A program made the position numbers and the translations under genes. The notes under the pieces are model-generated. The model saw only the letters and a program-made list of their open reading frames with translations, did no database searches and was not told the DNA's origin. Below are positions 1-8,727 of a stretch of 64,000 nucleotides of DNA, one piece after another. Within the stretch, counting starts at the first letter, position 1. The number at the start of each line of letters is the position of its first letter. This DNA is from Hoeflea_A sp040932035 (lineage in GTDB: Bacteria > Pseudomonadota > Alphaproteobacteria > Rhizobiales > Rhizobiaceae), in assembly GCF_040932035.1 (NCBI RefSeq), contig NZ_JBFRBB010000001.1, positions 1,922,001 to 1,986,000 of the forward strand, in the 5' to 3' direction.

Positions 1-42
1 CGCACACCTGATGCCGCATCCACAAAGACCGACGGAGCCTAA
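1..42 (+). CDS. C-terminal tail of upstream gene, probably efflux periplasmic adaptor (partial)
   Basis: The first 13 codons are open in the same strand as the RND pump and end at a TAA six bases before the pump's ATG. The tail (RTPDAASTKTDGA) is a low-complexity hydrophilic end like that of many membrane-fusion (HlyD/AcrA-type) subunits. Identification as the adaptor is inferred only from the usual adaptor-pump gene order, because too little sequence is present to recognise a domain. Confidence 0.45.
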   Translation, partial: RTPDAASTKTDGA

Positions 43-48
43 GCGACA

Positions 49-3000
49 ATGTCCAGGAATTCAGAAGAGCTGAAGGGCCTGCCGGCGTTTTGCGTGCGAC
101 GCCCGGTCTTTGCAATTGTTCTCAACCTGCTGGTGATCATCGCGGGCCTTGCCGCTATCCTTGCGGTGGAGGTCAGGGAACTTCCGAGCACTGACCGGCC
201 TGTCGTCACCATCCGCACGACCTATACCGGTGCGACACCCGAAACCGTTGACACCACCGTGACCTCCGTTTTGGAGGGCGCAGCCGCACGCACGCCCGGT
301 GTTGCCTCGATCTCCTCGAGTTCAAGCTACGGCACCAGCCGCATCACGGTGGAATTCGCATCGTCGGTCGATATCGATACGGCCGCGACGGATTTACGCA
401 ATGCCATCGCCCGTGCCGAACGAAGCCTGCCGGACAGCGTCGACACACCGCTTGTCATCAAGGCCAATGACGACGACAGCCCGATCATCCGCCTTGCCGC
501 CACGACCGATCGGCTTCCCATAGAGGAGCTGACGCAAGTCGTCGACAATCAGATCATCGACCGTCTTTCGGCGGTGCCCGGGGTAGGCGATGTGACTGTT
601 TTTGGCGATCGTCAGCCGGTCTTCAAGATCGAACTCGACATGATGGCGCTTGCCAGCCGCGGCATGTCGCCTGCCGATGTTCGATCCGCCATCGAGCGGG
701 TGACAGCGGATACACCGGCGGGCTCGCTTGTCACCGGCGGAACCGAGATCCTTGTTCGAACTAACATGAACGTTGCATCCGTCGCTGATATTCAGGAACT
801 GCGTATTGATGCAAATACGCGGGTCGCGGACGTTGCCGACGTGTCTTACGGCCCAGATGACCGGACATCCTATCTGCGCGCCGATGGCAAGACCGGCGTG
901 GGCATCAATATTGTCCGTCAGGCCCAGTCCAATACGCTGGAGATTTCCAAAGGTATCGAACAGGCAGTCTCAGAGCTGCAGTCACAGCTGCCCGATGATA
1001 TCGAGTTGCGGGTGACCTCCGATGACGCGGTATTTATCGGTGCCGCTATCGGGGAAGTCGTCAAGTCCCTCCTGATCTCAACGGCCATCGTTATCCTGGT
1101 CATCTTTCTGTTCCTGCGCACGGCTGCAGCCACGATAATTCCGGCCGTGACGATACCGGTGGCGCTGATCGGCACTGTCGCGGCGATTTGGCTCGTCGGA
1201 TTTTCCCTGAACATACTGACACTTCTCGCGCTGTTGCTTGCGACGGGCATGGTCGTGGACGATGCGATCGTCGTTCTCGAGAACATCGTGCGGCGCCGGC
1301 GCCAGGGCGATGGAAAACGCGCCGCCGCCGTGCGCGGTACCCGCGAGGTGTTTTTCGCCGTTATCGCAACAACGGCAACGCTTGCTGCCGTATTCATTCC
1401 GATCTCGTTCCTGCCGGGAACGGTCGGTCAGCTTTTTTCAGAATTTGGTTTCGTCCTGGCGATAGCCGTCGCCATTTCGTCCCTTGTCGCGCTCACATTG
1501 GTTCCCATGCTGGCCTCACGCCTCACCGGTAAGGTTTCCGATGCTGAGCGCGTCACCTGGCTTGAGCGTATCGGCAACGGTTTTGCCAAAGGCTACCGGG
1601 TACTGTTGCGTGCAGCTCTGGCTGCGCCGATGGTCGTGCTTGTCGCAAGCATCATCTTTGCCGGATTCTCATATCATCTCTTCAACAGTCTGCCGCAGGA
1701 GATCACGCCTCGGGAGGACCGAGCCAGCATTCCCATAGTGGTCCAGCTTCCCCAGGGAACCGAACTCGAGATCGCCAATGAAAAAATGAAGGAAATCGAG
1801 GCCATCGGCGCGGATCTGATGGAATCGGGCGAGGTCGATTCACTGTTCAGCGTGGTCGGCAACCAGGCCTCAAACCGCGGATTTATCATATTCCGGCTGG
1901 TGCCCTGGGGTGAGCGTGACCGCAGCCAGTCGCAAATCGTCGCCGATATCAATCGCCAGCTTGCCGAAATACCGGGTGTCTCGGCATTTGCGCGGCAACC
2001 GAACACGCTTGGCCTTCGCGGTGGCGGCAGCGGGCTGCGGTTTGCCCTTACAGGCTCCAATTATGATGTCCTGTCGGATGCGGCGGTTGATCTCACCCGC
2101 GCCATGGAAGATCGTTACGAAGGTCTTGGCAATTTCGACATCGGTTACGACACCACACAGGCCGAACTGTCAGTAAAGGTCGATCGTGACCGGGCACGGG
2201 AACTTGGCATCGATCTGGACGACGTGTCGTCCTTCGTCGCCATAGCGCTCGACGGGCGCGAGATTGCCGAAATCCATCAGGACGACAATGCCGTTCCGGT
2301 CATGCTTTCCCTCGGGCACCGTGCAATCAGCGATCCCGGCGAACTTGAAAATCTGTTCGTTCGTGCCGGCGACGGCACCATGATACCGCTGTCGACTGTT
2401 GTCGAAATCGAGGACACGGCAGTCGCGCCTCAGTTGACGCGCGAAGAGCGTATGCGGGCGGTGCCCATCTCCGTTCCGCTTGCAGACGGATACGATCTGG
2501 AAAGCGCCATCGCCGATCTCAGGCAGACAGGGCAGGAGGTTCTGCCGGCCGGTGTCGAGATTACGCTGCTTTCGGAAGCGGCGCTGCTTGAGGAGACCTC
2601 GACCGGCATGGGGTTGGTCTTCATCTTTGCCATAGTCATCGTCTTCCTGGTGCTGGCGGCGCAATTCGAAAGCTTCGTCAGTTCGATCATCATTCTTCTG
2701 ACGATCCCGACGGGAGTTGCAGCAGCCGTCGTTGCCATTGGCCTGACGGGTGGAACAATCAATGTCTACAGCCAGATCGGCATCATATTGCTGGTCGGTA
2801 TCATGGCGAAGAACGGCATATTGATTGTCGAATTTGCCAATCAGCTGCGCGAACAGGGGATGGCGGTGAGTGACGCAATCGAAGGCGCCTGCATGCGACG
2901 TTTGAGGCCGGTGATGATGACCATGGTCTCAACTGTATTCGGTGGTCTGCCGCTGATCCTCGCTTTTGGCGCCGGTGCTGAAGCACGCACGGCGCTCGGC

Positions 3001-3162
3001 TGGACGATTGTCGGCGGCCTTGGTTTTGCGACCGTGTCAACGCTGTTCCTGACACCAGTAGCCTACAACCTGCTGGCGGGCCTCAGCAATTCGCGAAACG
3101 CGGATGAACAACGTTTGATCAAGGAACTTGAAACCAGCGGAAAGGAGGCAGGCCGGGCGTGA
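49..3162 (+). CDS. RND (HAE1-type) multidrug efflux transporter
   Basis: This is an inner-membrane proton-driven efflux pump of the AcrB/MexB type, which works as a trimer with a periplasmic adaptor and an outer-membrane channel. At 1037 residues it has full family length. It shows the two-fold repeat: an N-terminal membrane helix, a periplasmic porter domain, a membrane block containing GMVVDDAIVV with the proton-relay Asp pair near residues 404-405, and a second half with the conserved GIMAKNGILIVEFAN block. The gene directly follows the putative adaptor tail and precedes an ECF sigma/anti-sigma pair on the same strand. The substrate cannot be read from the sequence. The nearby metal-sensor-like protein hints at stress- or metal-linked control, but the protein lacks the features of CzcA-type metal pumps that I could recognise. 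Confidence 0.93.
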   Translation: MSRNSEELKGLPAFCVRRPVFAIVLNLLVIIAGLAAILAVEVRELPSTDRPVVTIRTTYTGATPETVDTTVTSVLEGAAARTPGVASISSSSSYGTSRITVEFASSVDIDTAATDLRNAIARAERSLPDSVDTPLVIKANDDDSPIIRLAATTDRLPIEELTQVVDNQIIDRLSAVPGVGDVTVFGDRQPVFKIELDMMALASRGMSPADVRSAIERVTADTPAGSLVTGGTEILVRTNMNVASVADIQELRIDANTRVADVADVSYGPDDRTSYLRADGKTGVGINIVRQAQSNTLEISKGIEQAVSELQSQLPDDIELRVTSDDAVFIGAAIGEVVKSLLISTAIVILVIFLFLRTAAATIIPAVTIPVALIGTVAAIWLVGFSLNILTLLALLLATGMVVDDAIVVLENIVRRRRQGDGKRAAAVRGTREVFFAVIATTATLAAVFIPISFLPGTVGQLFSEFGFVLAIAVAISSLVALTLVPMLASRLTGKVSDAERVTWLERIGNGFAKGYRVLLRAALAAPMVVLVASIIFAGFSYHLFNSLPQEITPREDRASIPIVVQLPQGTELEIANEKMKEIEAIGADLMESGEVDSLFSVVGNQASNRGFIIFRLVPWGERDRSQSQIVADINRQLAEIPGVSAFARQPNTLGLRGGGSGLRFALTGSNYDVLSDAAVDLTRAMEDRYEGLGNFDIGYDTTQAELSVKVDRDRARELGIDLDDVSSFVAIALDGREIAEIHQDDNAVPVMLSLGHRAISDPGELENLFVRAGDGTMIPLSTVVEIEDTAVAPQLTREERMRAVPISVPLADGYDLESAIADLRQTGQEVLPAGVEITLLSEAALLEETSTGMGLVFIFAIVIVFLVLAAQFESFVSSIIILLTIPTGVAAAVVAIGLTGGTINVYSQIGIILLVGIMAKNGILIVEFANQLREQGMAVSDAIEGACMRRLRPVMMTMVSTVFGGLPLILAFGAGAEARTALGWTIVGGLGFATVSTLFLTPVAYNLLAGLSNSRNADEQRLIKELETSGKEAGRA

Positions 3163-3222
3163 TCAAAAACATGCGCACGGATCAACCTGCGGTTTGACGC
3201 AGGTGCGGACGGCTTGTTAGCC

Positions 3223-3239
3223 TGCCGGTTCCACCGGCA
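3223..3239 (+). promoter_or_regulatory. Short perfect hairpin in the leader of the ECF sigma gene
   Basis: Seven-base arms TGCCGGT and ACCGGCA flank a three-base loop, ending about 18 bases before the sigma-factor ATG. There is no T-run after it, so it is not a typical terminator for the RND gene. It could be a leader hairpin or operator; function is unknown. Confidence 0.25.
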
Positions 3240-3257
3240 TCAGGCGAAAGGCCCTTC

Positions 3258-3857
3258 ATGTCCCCAGAACATTCCGACGGCGCGGTTCGCAAGGACAGCG
3301 AACTGATGCGACGGATCGGGACAGGCGATACCGGTGCATTCCGGCAAATCATGACCGAACACGGCCCAAGATTGATCCGGCTCGCATATGGTGTGACAGG
3401 CCGCCTCGATGAGGCAGAGGATATAGCCCAGGAGGCGTTGCTTACCCTTTGGCGCACAGCACCTGACTGGCAGGCCAAAGCGACGATAGCGGCTTACTTG
3501 CGAACCGTTGCAACGCGAAAAGCCATCGATGTGCTGCGGCAGAGGAAATTCCAGGTCGATGACTATCAACTGGATGAACTGCACGATCCGGGGCAGGGGC
3601 CTCTGGTGGATCTGGAGCGAAGTCAGGACATGACGCAGCTGCTTGAGCAACTTGCGCAAATGCCGGAACGCCAGCGCGCGGCACTGGTGCTTGCCCATTT
3701 TGAAAACCGCAGCCACCGGGAAGCGGCTGAGATCATGGAAATCGACGTTGAGGCGTATTCGTCGTTGCTGGCGAGAGCCCGGCGAGCGCTGCGCCGGAAG
3801 ATTGAACAATCACAACAGGAAGAAGGGGGAGGTAAACGAGATGAACAGCAAATTTGA
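3258..3857 (+). CDS. ECF-family RNA polymerase sigma factor
   Basis: A 199-residue extracytoplasmic-function sigma factor. Region 2 lies near residues 20-95 (YGVTGRLDEAEDIAQEALLTLW, then the TRKAIDVLRQRK segment) and region 4 near 125-185 (LAQMPERQRAALVLAHFENRSHREAAEIMEI), which contacts the -35 element. It overlaps the next gene by 17 bases, so the two are translationally coupled, as is typical for a sigma and its cognate anti-sigma factor. Context next to an RND pump and a periplasmic metal-sensor-like protein suggests control of an envelope or efflux response. ECF subgroup was not assigned. Confidence 0.9.
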   Translation: MSPEHSDGAVRKDSELMRRIGTGDTGAFRQIMTEHGPRLIRLAYGVTGRLDEAEDIAQEALLTLWRTAPDWQAKATIAAYLRTVATRKAIDVLRQRKFQVDDYQLDELHDPGQGPLVDLERSQDMTQLLEQLAQMPERQRAALVLAHFENRSHREAAEIMEIDVEAYSSLLARARRALRRKIEQSQQEEGGGKRDEQQI

Positions 3858-4275
3858 ATCCCTGCTCGACCTTTACGGGGCCGACCTGAACAGCTGGCCG
3901 GATCAGACAGCCGCACAGAAGGCACGCGAGGCTGCGATGCGCGATCCCGAATTTCGCAGCCGGCTTGACGCGGCTAAGCGGATCGACGCCTCCTTCGGTG
4001 CGCTGGCGAACGCGCTGGACAAAAGCCCGTCAATTGAGGCCGGTTTGGCAGCCATGCAGTCGTCAATGCTGACCCAAATCGAGGCACAAGCACAGCGCAG
4101 ACGCGCTTTTTCCAGCCGAACGCTCATGCGTCTTGCCGCGAGCGTCGTCATTGCCTGTGGTCTTGGAATCGGCGTGGGACAGATCGTGCCCGACCAGACT
4201 CTGGTGCAGGCCGACGCGCACGATCAGCTTTTGTTGGGCACGTCGGACGGATCGACACACAATGGGGACAGATAG
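3841..4275 (+). CDS. Putative membrane-anchored anti-sigma factor
   Basis: A 144-residue protein beginning at the ATG that overlaps the sigma-factor end; a GGGGGAG-like ribosome site lies just upstream. Residues 1-90 are soluble and helical-looking, with a DLYGADLNSWP segment; residues about 96-115 form one hydrophobic helix; a short tail would be periplasmic. There is no clear zinc-binding HxxxCxxC motif, so it is not a ZAS-type anti-sigma factor. The role is inferred from overlap with the ECF gene and its topology, not from a recognised domain. Confidence 0.65.
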   Translation: MNSKFESLLDLYGADLNSWPDQTAAQKAREAAMRDPEFRSRLDAAKRIDASFGALANALDKSPSIEAGLAAMQSSMLTQIEAQAQRRRAFSSRTLMRLAASVVIACGLGIGVGQIVPDQTLVQADAHDQLLLGTSDGSTHNGDR

Positions 4276-4278
4276 CTC

Positions 4279-4704
4279 ATGAGCAAACAGCGCATATTGA
4301 TTGTCACTCTTGTGGTGTCGCTTCTGGCGAATGGCTTTTTCATCGGCTTTGCCGCAACACGGCTGCTGGATGCGCCTGAAGAAAAGAAGAGAGGCGGCAT
4401 CCTGCGGGGCGTCGGTGCCCGGTTGGCACGCAATCTCGATGAACCGGCGCGGCAGCAGATTGCTGATGCCCTTGATTCGCTCAATCCGCAATATCAGGAT
4501 AGCCGGAAGGAGCGGCACGAAAATTATCAAAGGCTGCGTGGTTTGCTGGCCGCTCCTGAACCGGATCGGGCCGCAATTGCTGCCGTGCTCGTGCAGATGA
4601 AGGACCAGTCGTCGGATCTCGTCCTCATGGTTCACGAAAAAGCCGTTGAGGCGATATTGGAAATGCCGGCAGATCAACGGGCGCAGATTCCGGATGAGAA
4701 TTAG
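4279..4704 (+). CDS. Periplasmic heavy-metal sensor family protein (CnrX/Spy-like)
   Basis: A 141-residue protein with an N-terminal membrane anchor at about residues 6-27 followed by a helical periplasmic domain. The pattern of LNPQYQDSRKERHENYQRLRGLL, then a long helix ending in MPADQRAQIP, fits the heavy-metal-resistance/Spy-CpxP fold in which a protein senses metals or misfolding and signals to an ECF sigma system. It starts three bases after the anti-sigma stop. I see few Met/His ligands, so a metal ligand set is not evident; general envelope stress is an alternative. Confidence 0.7.
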   Translation: MSKQRILIVTLVVSLLANGFFIGFAATRLLDAPEEKKRGGILRGVGARLARNLDEPARQQIADALDSLNPQYQDSRKERHENYQRLRGLLAAPEPDRAAIAAVLVQMKDQSSDLVLMVHEKAVEAILEMPADQRAQIPDEN

Positions 4705-4708
4705 GACA

Positions 4709-5626
4709 ATGCTCAAAATGCGTGGCTCTCTGTGGGTACGGCTTCTCACCATTCTGGCCTTTGCCGCAGCTCCTGCGCGAGCTGCGGATCAATGGACAAT
4801 CAAGCGTCTCAGCGAGGACGCAATAACACCTGTAATGTTTGACGAAGCCGGTCGCCAGGCACCGGCGGGTCTACCCGATGGGCGGGTCGCTATGCATCCA
4901 GGTGGTGATATCGTCGAGGCCTGGTATGCAGAACCGACAGGCCGTTATGGTCACGGCATCCTCGGAGATGCTGTTGAAGCCGGTGCTCTGAAAGCCAAGC
5001 TGGCGGACGGGTCTGTCCTCACTGTCACCTTGCCGCAATCGCAGGTATTCGAAGACCGTACGCCGCGCCTCGCCGATCTCGATGGCGAAGGAACCGTCGA
5101 GATTGTGACTATCCGCTCTTCGACCAGCAAGGGTGCCTCGGTCACGATCTACGGGCTAGAAAACAGTTCGCTAGTGGAACGCGGCACAACAGGATTCATC
5201 GGCCGGGCAAATCGCTGGCTGAATATTGCCGGCATTGCAAATTTCGATGGAAAACCGGGCCTGGATATAGCATTTGTGCGTACACCCCATATAGGCGGAA
5301 CCCTATTCTTCTATCGATATCACGAGGGTCGGCTGTCGAAGATTGCCGCGCTGGAGGGCTTTTCTAACCATGCCATCGGATCGCGTGAAATGCGGCTCTC
5401 TGCAATAGCCAATATAGATGGTGACGGCGCTATGGAGCTGGCGGTGCCTTCTGACGATCGCACAGCCTTGCGTATTATCGGATTTGTTGAAGACGGCCTT
5501 GCGGAACGTGCTTCTATTCAGCTTCCCGGGCGTGTCGATAGGGCAATCCTTGTACGCGGTGCGGGAAGTGAAACAGAATTCACAATCGGCCTTGATGATG
5601 GCAGAATCTTGAGGGTTACCCGCTAG
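4709..5626 (+). CDS. Secreted FG-GAP/VCBS-repeat protein
   Basis: A 305-residue protein with a Sec signal peptide (hydrophobic core about residues 8-20, AxA-type cleavage near 26). The mature part carries Asp-rich FG-GAP/VCBS-like repeats such as LADLDGEGTVEIV (121-133), IANFDGKPGLDIAF (177-189) and IANIDGDGAMELAV (234-246), which form calcium-binding beta-propeller blades. The ATG is preferred to an earlier in-frame one because the signal peptide begins there and only four bases separate it from the preceding stop. It is the last member of the sigma/anti-sigma/sensor run; its ligand is unknown. Confidence 0.75.
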   Translation: MLKMRGSLWVRLLTILAFAAAPARAADQWTIKRLSEDAITPVMFDEAGRQAPAGLPDGRVAMHPGGDIVEAWYAEPTGRYGHGILGDAVEAGALKAKLADGSVLTVTLPQSQVFEDRTPRLADLDGEGTVEIVTIRSSTSKGASVTIYGLENSSLVERGTTGFIGRANRWLNIAGIANFDGKPGLDIAFVRTPHIGGTLFFYRYHEGRLSKIAALEGFSNHAIGSREMRLSAIANIDGDGAMELAVPSDDRTALRIIGFVEDGLAERASIQLPGRVDRAILVRGAGSETEFTIGLDDGRILRVTR

Positions 5627-5704
5627 CGGGCTCAACGTGAATTGATATTGTCGAAGCAATCTGTGCCGCCGCGTGAAAACGCAGTACCGAACCAGGGGTG
5701 CGCA

Positions 5705-6073
5705 ATGAGATTTGTAGACCAACAGACCACTCCGTGGATTGAAGGCGAAGGCTATCGCAAAAAGATCCTGCTACGCGAAGATGCATTGAATGCTTCTGGC
5801 ACGCTTGTTCAGATCGTTGAACTGCCGCCGCACGCCGAAGTCGATGATCATCATCATGAAAGCTGCACCGAAGTCTTTCACATCCTGTCAGGGCAGGGCA
5901 CTTTCGACATTGATGGCAAGACCTTCAATTTGCGTGTTGGCGACACGCTGACCTGCGAACCACGGGAAGTGCACAACACCAAAAATCCGCATGACGAACC
6001 GTTCGTCTACATCGTCTTCAAGACGAATGTGGTCGAAAACGATCTTTTCTGGGACCGCGATACCGACGATTGA
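5705..6073 (+). CDS. Small single-domain cupin protein
   Basis: A 122-residue cupin. Motif 1 lies around residues 43-63, with a HHHH-type metal cluster (DDHHHE, His49-51) and Glu56; motif 2 lies around 79-90 (GDTLTCEPREVH, with His90). The metal set HxH...E...H is intact, so metal binding is expected. It stands between the FG-GAP gene and the GbsR-type regulator and is probably monocistronic. Cupins of this size range from sugar isomerases to ligand-binding proteins; a substrate cannot be assigned. Confidence 0.8.
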   Translation: MRFVDQQTTPWIEGEGYRKKILLREDALNASGTLVQIVELPPHAEVDDHHHESCTEVFHILSGQGTFDIDGKTFNLRVGDTLTCEPREVHNTKNPHDEPFVYIVFKTNVVENDLFWDRDTDD

Positions 6074-6125
6074 AATGTTGGACAGCCCACCATTGCTTAC
6101 TTGCAAACGCTGGTGAAATTTCTTA

Positions 6126-6147
6126 TATTTCTGTTATGACAGAAATA
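6126..6147. promoter_or_regulatory. Perfect inverted repeat over the start codon of the GbsR/MarR gene
   Basis: TATTTCTGT and ACAGAAATA are perfect nine-base arms around TATG, so the dyad covers the ATG of the regulator. A repressor dimer bound here would block both transcription and translation start, so autoregulation by the GbsR/MarR-type protein is the simplest reading. Confidence 0.55.
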
Positions 6148-6702
6148 ACGGAAAATACCGACAAAAAGAATGCGCTCCCGGAAGCAGTTGATGCGTTCAT
6201 TCTCCAATGGGGCAATCTCGGTGGGCAGTGGGGCGTCAACCGTTCTATCGGCCAAATCCATGCCTATCTGTATCTGGCCGACGGCCCGCGCACGGCAGAG
6301 GACATCGCCGGAGATTTGGAAATGGCGCGCTCAAACGTGTCCAATTCCGTCAAGGAGCTGCTTGCCTGGAACCTCATTCATCGCGTGCCCATCCGTCATG
6401 ACCGGCGCGAGCATTTCGAAGCCGAAACCGACGTCTGGGAAATCGCGGCACGCATTGCGTCCGGCCGCAAGGCGCGCGAGATCGATCCGGCGCTCGCGAT
6501 TTTGCAGGAGTGTGTCGGCAAGGCGGAAAACGATCCAACAGTCTCGAACGCCACCCGCGAACGCTTGCGCAACATGATGGAGTTCACTGCATCCGTCGAC
6601 CGCTGGTACACGCAGATGATGGCGGTGCCGAAGAACAAGCGCGACGTGTTGCTCAAACTCGGCTCGAAGATCGCATCGTTCCTGCCCTTGGGCAAAGACT
6701 GA
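6136..6702 (+). CDS. GbsR/MarR-type winged-helix transcriptional regulator
   Basis: A 188-residue regulator of the GbsR-like MarR branch. The winged helix spans about residues 30-95, with RSIGQIHAYLYLADGPRTAEDIAGDL and the recognition helix MARSNVSNSVKELLAWNL; the C-terminal half is helical and probably mediates dimerisation. It precedes the DUF4166/saccharopine-dehydrogenase-like pair on the same strand by 41 bases, so it probably controls that pair and itself through the dyad over its start. The effector is unknown; characterised GbsR proteins respond to choline, which would suit other quaternary-amine genes in the window, but that is speculative. Confidence 0.85.
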   Translation: MTEITENTDKKNALPEAVDAFILQWGNLGGQWGVNRSIGQIHAYLYLADGPRTAEDIAGDLEMARSNVSNSVKELLAWNLIHRVPIRHDRREHFEAETDVWEIAARIASGRKAREIDPALAILQECVGKAENDPTVSNATRERLRNMMEFTASVDRWYTQMMAVPKNKRDVLLKLGSKIASFLPLGKD

Positions 6703-6743
6703 GGTTGAAAGCACATTCACATAGCGGAGGTCAGACTTTGAAT

Positions 6744-7430
6744 ATGGAAAATCTCCGACTTAAAAAAAACCTGCAGGAGCAAACAGACGCCCGTTTCCCA
6801 AAGGGGCGTGCCGCTGAAGAACTCGGTGATATGCGCTTTCGCGCGCTCCTGTCTGATGAGGACTGGCAAGACCTGCCGCCGGATGTGCAACGCAGGTTTA
6901 CCAAGAGGCTCGCGGGCGGCCGAACGGCAGTATATGTGGGCCGCATTACAAAGGTTCACGCAAACCTGCCGGGGAAACTTCTCAGTCAGATCCTGCGATT
7001 GATCGGCGGCCCGCTGCCGCTATTCGATGATGTCGACGTGCCGTCTGTTGTTACCGTCACCGAAGACGTGGAAACCGGCGGACAGATCTGGACCCGGCTC
7101 TATGCCAACAGAACCGGTTTTCCGCAAGTCATCCACTCAGCCAAGCGTTTTGCCGGGCCGACGGGACTTGAGGAATATATCGGTTTCGGCATCAGCATGG
7201 CGCTTGACGTTACGGTCGAAGATCGGGTGCTGACCTTTCGAAGCGCCGGCTATTACCTGCGTCTTGGACCGCTTAGGTTGCGCGTGCCACGCTGGTTGGC
7301 TCCTGGCGCATTGAATGTCATCCATCGTGAGGAGGGCGGGCAGTCCTTCGTCTTCGGGCTTACGCTTGATCATCCACTGTTTGGCAGGCTCGTTCATCAG
7401 GAAGGTCTCTATCGCGAGGAAATGCCATGA
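6744..7430 (+). CDS. DUF4166 domain protein
   Basis: A 228-residue protein matching DUF4166, with the hallmarks GGQIWTRLYANRTGFPQVIHS and YIGFGISMALDVTVEDRVLTFRSAGYYL in the C-terminal two thirds. The family has no established reaction but is repeatedly encoded with or fused to saccharopine-dehydrogenase-like oxidoreductases, as here. The ATG is given; an in-frame TTG six bases earlier sits at better spacing (7 bases) from GGAGG and may be the true start. The stop overlaps the next start by four bases (ATGA), showing translational coupling. Confidence 0.75.
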   Translation: MENLRLKKNLQEQTDARFPKGRAAEELGDMRFRALLSDEDWQDLPPDVQRRFTKRLAGGRTAVYVGRITKVHANLPGKLLSQILRLIGGPLPLFDDVDVPSVVTVTEDVETGGQIWTRLYANRTGFPQVIHSAKRFAGPTGLEEYIGFGISMALDVTVEDRVLTFRSAGYYLRLGPLRLRVPRWLAPGALNVIHREEGGQSFVFGLTLDHPLFGRLVHQEGLYREEMP

Positions 7431-8605
7431 CTGTCCTTATGAAACCAGGCTTTCATGCGAACCTCCAAACGGAAGGCGCACGCGAAGCAGCGATCCGGAC
7501 CATACTGATAATCGGCGGTACCGGTGTGTTCGGGCGCCAGCTGACCTCGCATCTGGCCGCCATGGACAATACGCATCTGCTCATAACGTCGAGAAACGCC
7601 GGCAGGGCGGCGGCAGCGGTCCGATTGTTTATGTCCGGGAACCCGCAGGCACATATTTCGGGCATGGCACTCGACCGCGACAAGAACCTGTTCGCGGCGT
7701 TGAAGGAAATCCGGCCGTTCCTCGTCATCGACGCATCCGGTCCGTTTCAGGGGACCGGCTATGACGTGCCGCATGCGGCGCTCAGTGTGGGTGCGCATTG
7801 CATCGATCTGGCCGATGCCCGTGCCTATCTTGCCGGCTACCGGGCCGCTCTCGACAATCGCGCACGCAAAAAAGGATGCGTGGCGCTCGCGGGCGCCAGC
7901 TCGACTCCGGCGCTCTCGGTGGCGGTTGTCAGTGCGCTGACTGACCAATGGCAATCGGTCGACACAGTCGATATCTGCATTACGCCCGGAGGCAGGGCAG
8001 ATGTTGGCGAGGCGGTTGTGGCAGCTGTTTTGAGCTATGCCGGAAAACCCGTGCCGGTCTGGCGCGGTGGACGGCTGACACAGGATTTCGGCTGGGCCGG
8101 CGCCACATATCTGGACATGCCCGGCCTTGGTTCGCGGCGGGTCGCATTGGTCGAGACAATCGACGCCGAGCTGCTTGGCGGCAGGCACGATGTTACAGAT
8201 CGCGTAGCGTTTTATGCCGGACTTGAAAACCCATTCGAGCAACGCGGCATGGAGTATCTGGGCCGGCTGGCACGCAGCGGATTGCCTGTCAGGCTGACAA
8301 CGCTAGCGCCGCTGTTGCACAAATTGCGAAAATTCACCCGCATCGGCATGTCTGAGGTTGGCGGTATGGTGGTGAAGGCATCCGGCATCGGCGCGGACGG
8401 CATGAAAATAGACGCGGCTTGGTCGCTTCTGGCGAAAAATGGCGATGGGCCTGTTGTTCCCACACTGGCTGCGGCTGCAGTCGTTCGAAAATTGCTGAAT
8501 GAAACAATCGAGCCGGGAGCGGGGCTGGCTTGTGATGCATTGACGCTTGACGATATCGAGACGGAAATGATGCCATACGCGATCACCACACGGATGGCTG
8601 TCTAG
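7427..8605 (+). CDS. Saccharopine dehydrogenase-like NAD(P)-binding oxidoreductase
   Basis: A 392-residue protein with an N-terminal Rossmann motif IIGGTGVFG near residues 28-36, a FLVIDASGPFQG segment typical of saccharopine dehydrogenase-like proteins, and a larger C-terminal domain. It is coupled by a four-base overlap to the DUF4166 gene, and the two may act as one unit. True lysine-pathway activity is unlikely given this neighbour; a role in lipid or membrane-associated redox chemistry is more plausible but not shown. Confidence 0.8.
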   Translation: MTVLMKPGFHANLQTEGAREAAIRTILIIGGTGVFGRQLTSHLAAMDNTHLLITSRNAGRAAAAVRLFMSGNPQAHISGMALDRDKNLFAALKEIRPFLVIDASGPFQGTGYDVPHAALSVGAHCIDLADARAYLAGYRAALDNRARKKGCVALAGASSTPALSVAVVSALTDQWQSVDTVDICITPGGRADVGEAVVAAVLSYAGKPVPVWRGGRLTQDFGWAGATYLDMPGLGSRRVALVETIDAELLGGRHDVTDRVAFYAGLENPFEQRGMEYLGRLARSGLPVRLTTLAPLLHKLRKFTRIGMSEVGGMVVKASGIGADGMKIDAAWSLLAKNGDGPVVPTLAAAAVVRKLLNETIEPGAGLACDALTLDDIETEMMPYAITTRMAV

Positions 8606-8727
8606 TAGCGGTATTTGACTGTTCCGCAGATAGGGCTTGCGCAATCTCGTCATCAATTCCATAGCTTGCGGGAGCAGTGTTCCTTAATTCCGGCGTGGGC
8701 CGGTTGTTTCAAAAGGCCTTGGACGAG

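Noticed and set aside
3223..3239. Rho-independent terminator for the RND gene
   Set aside because: The hairpin is short and lacks a following T-run, and it lies close to the next start codon.
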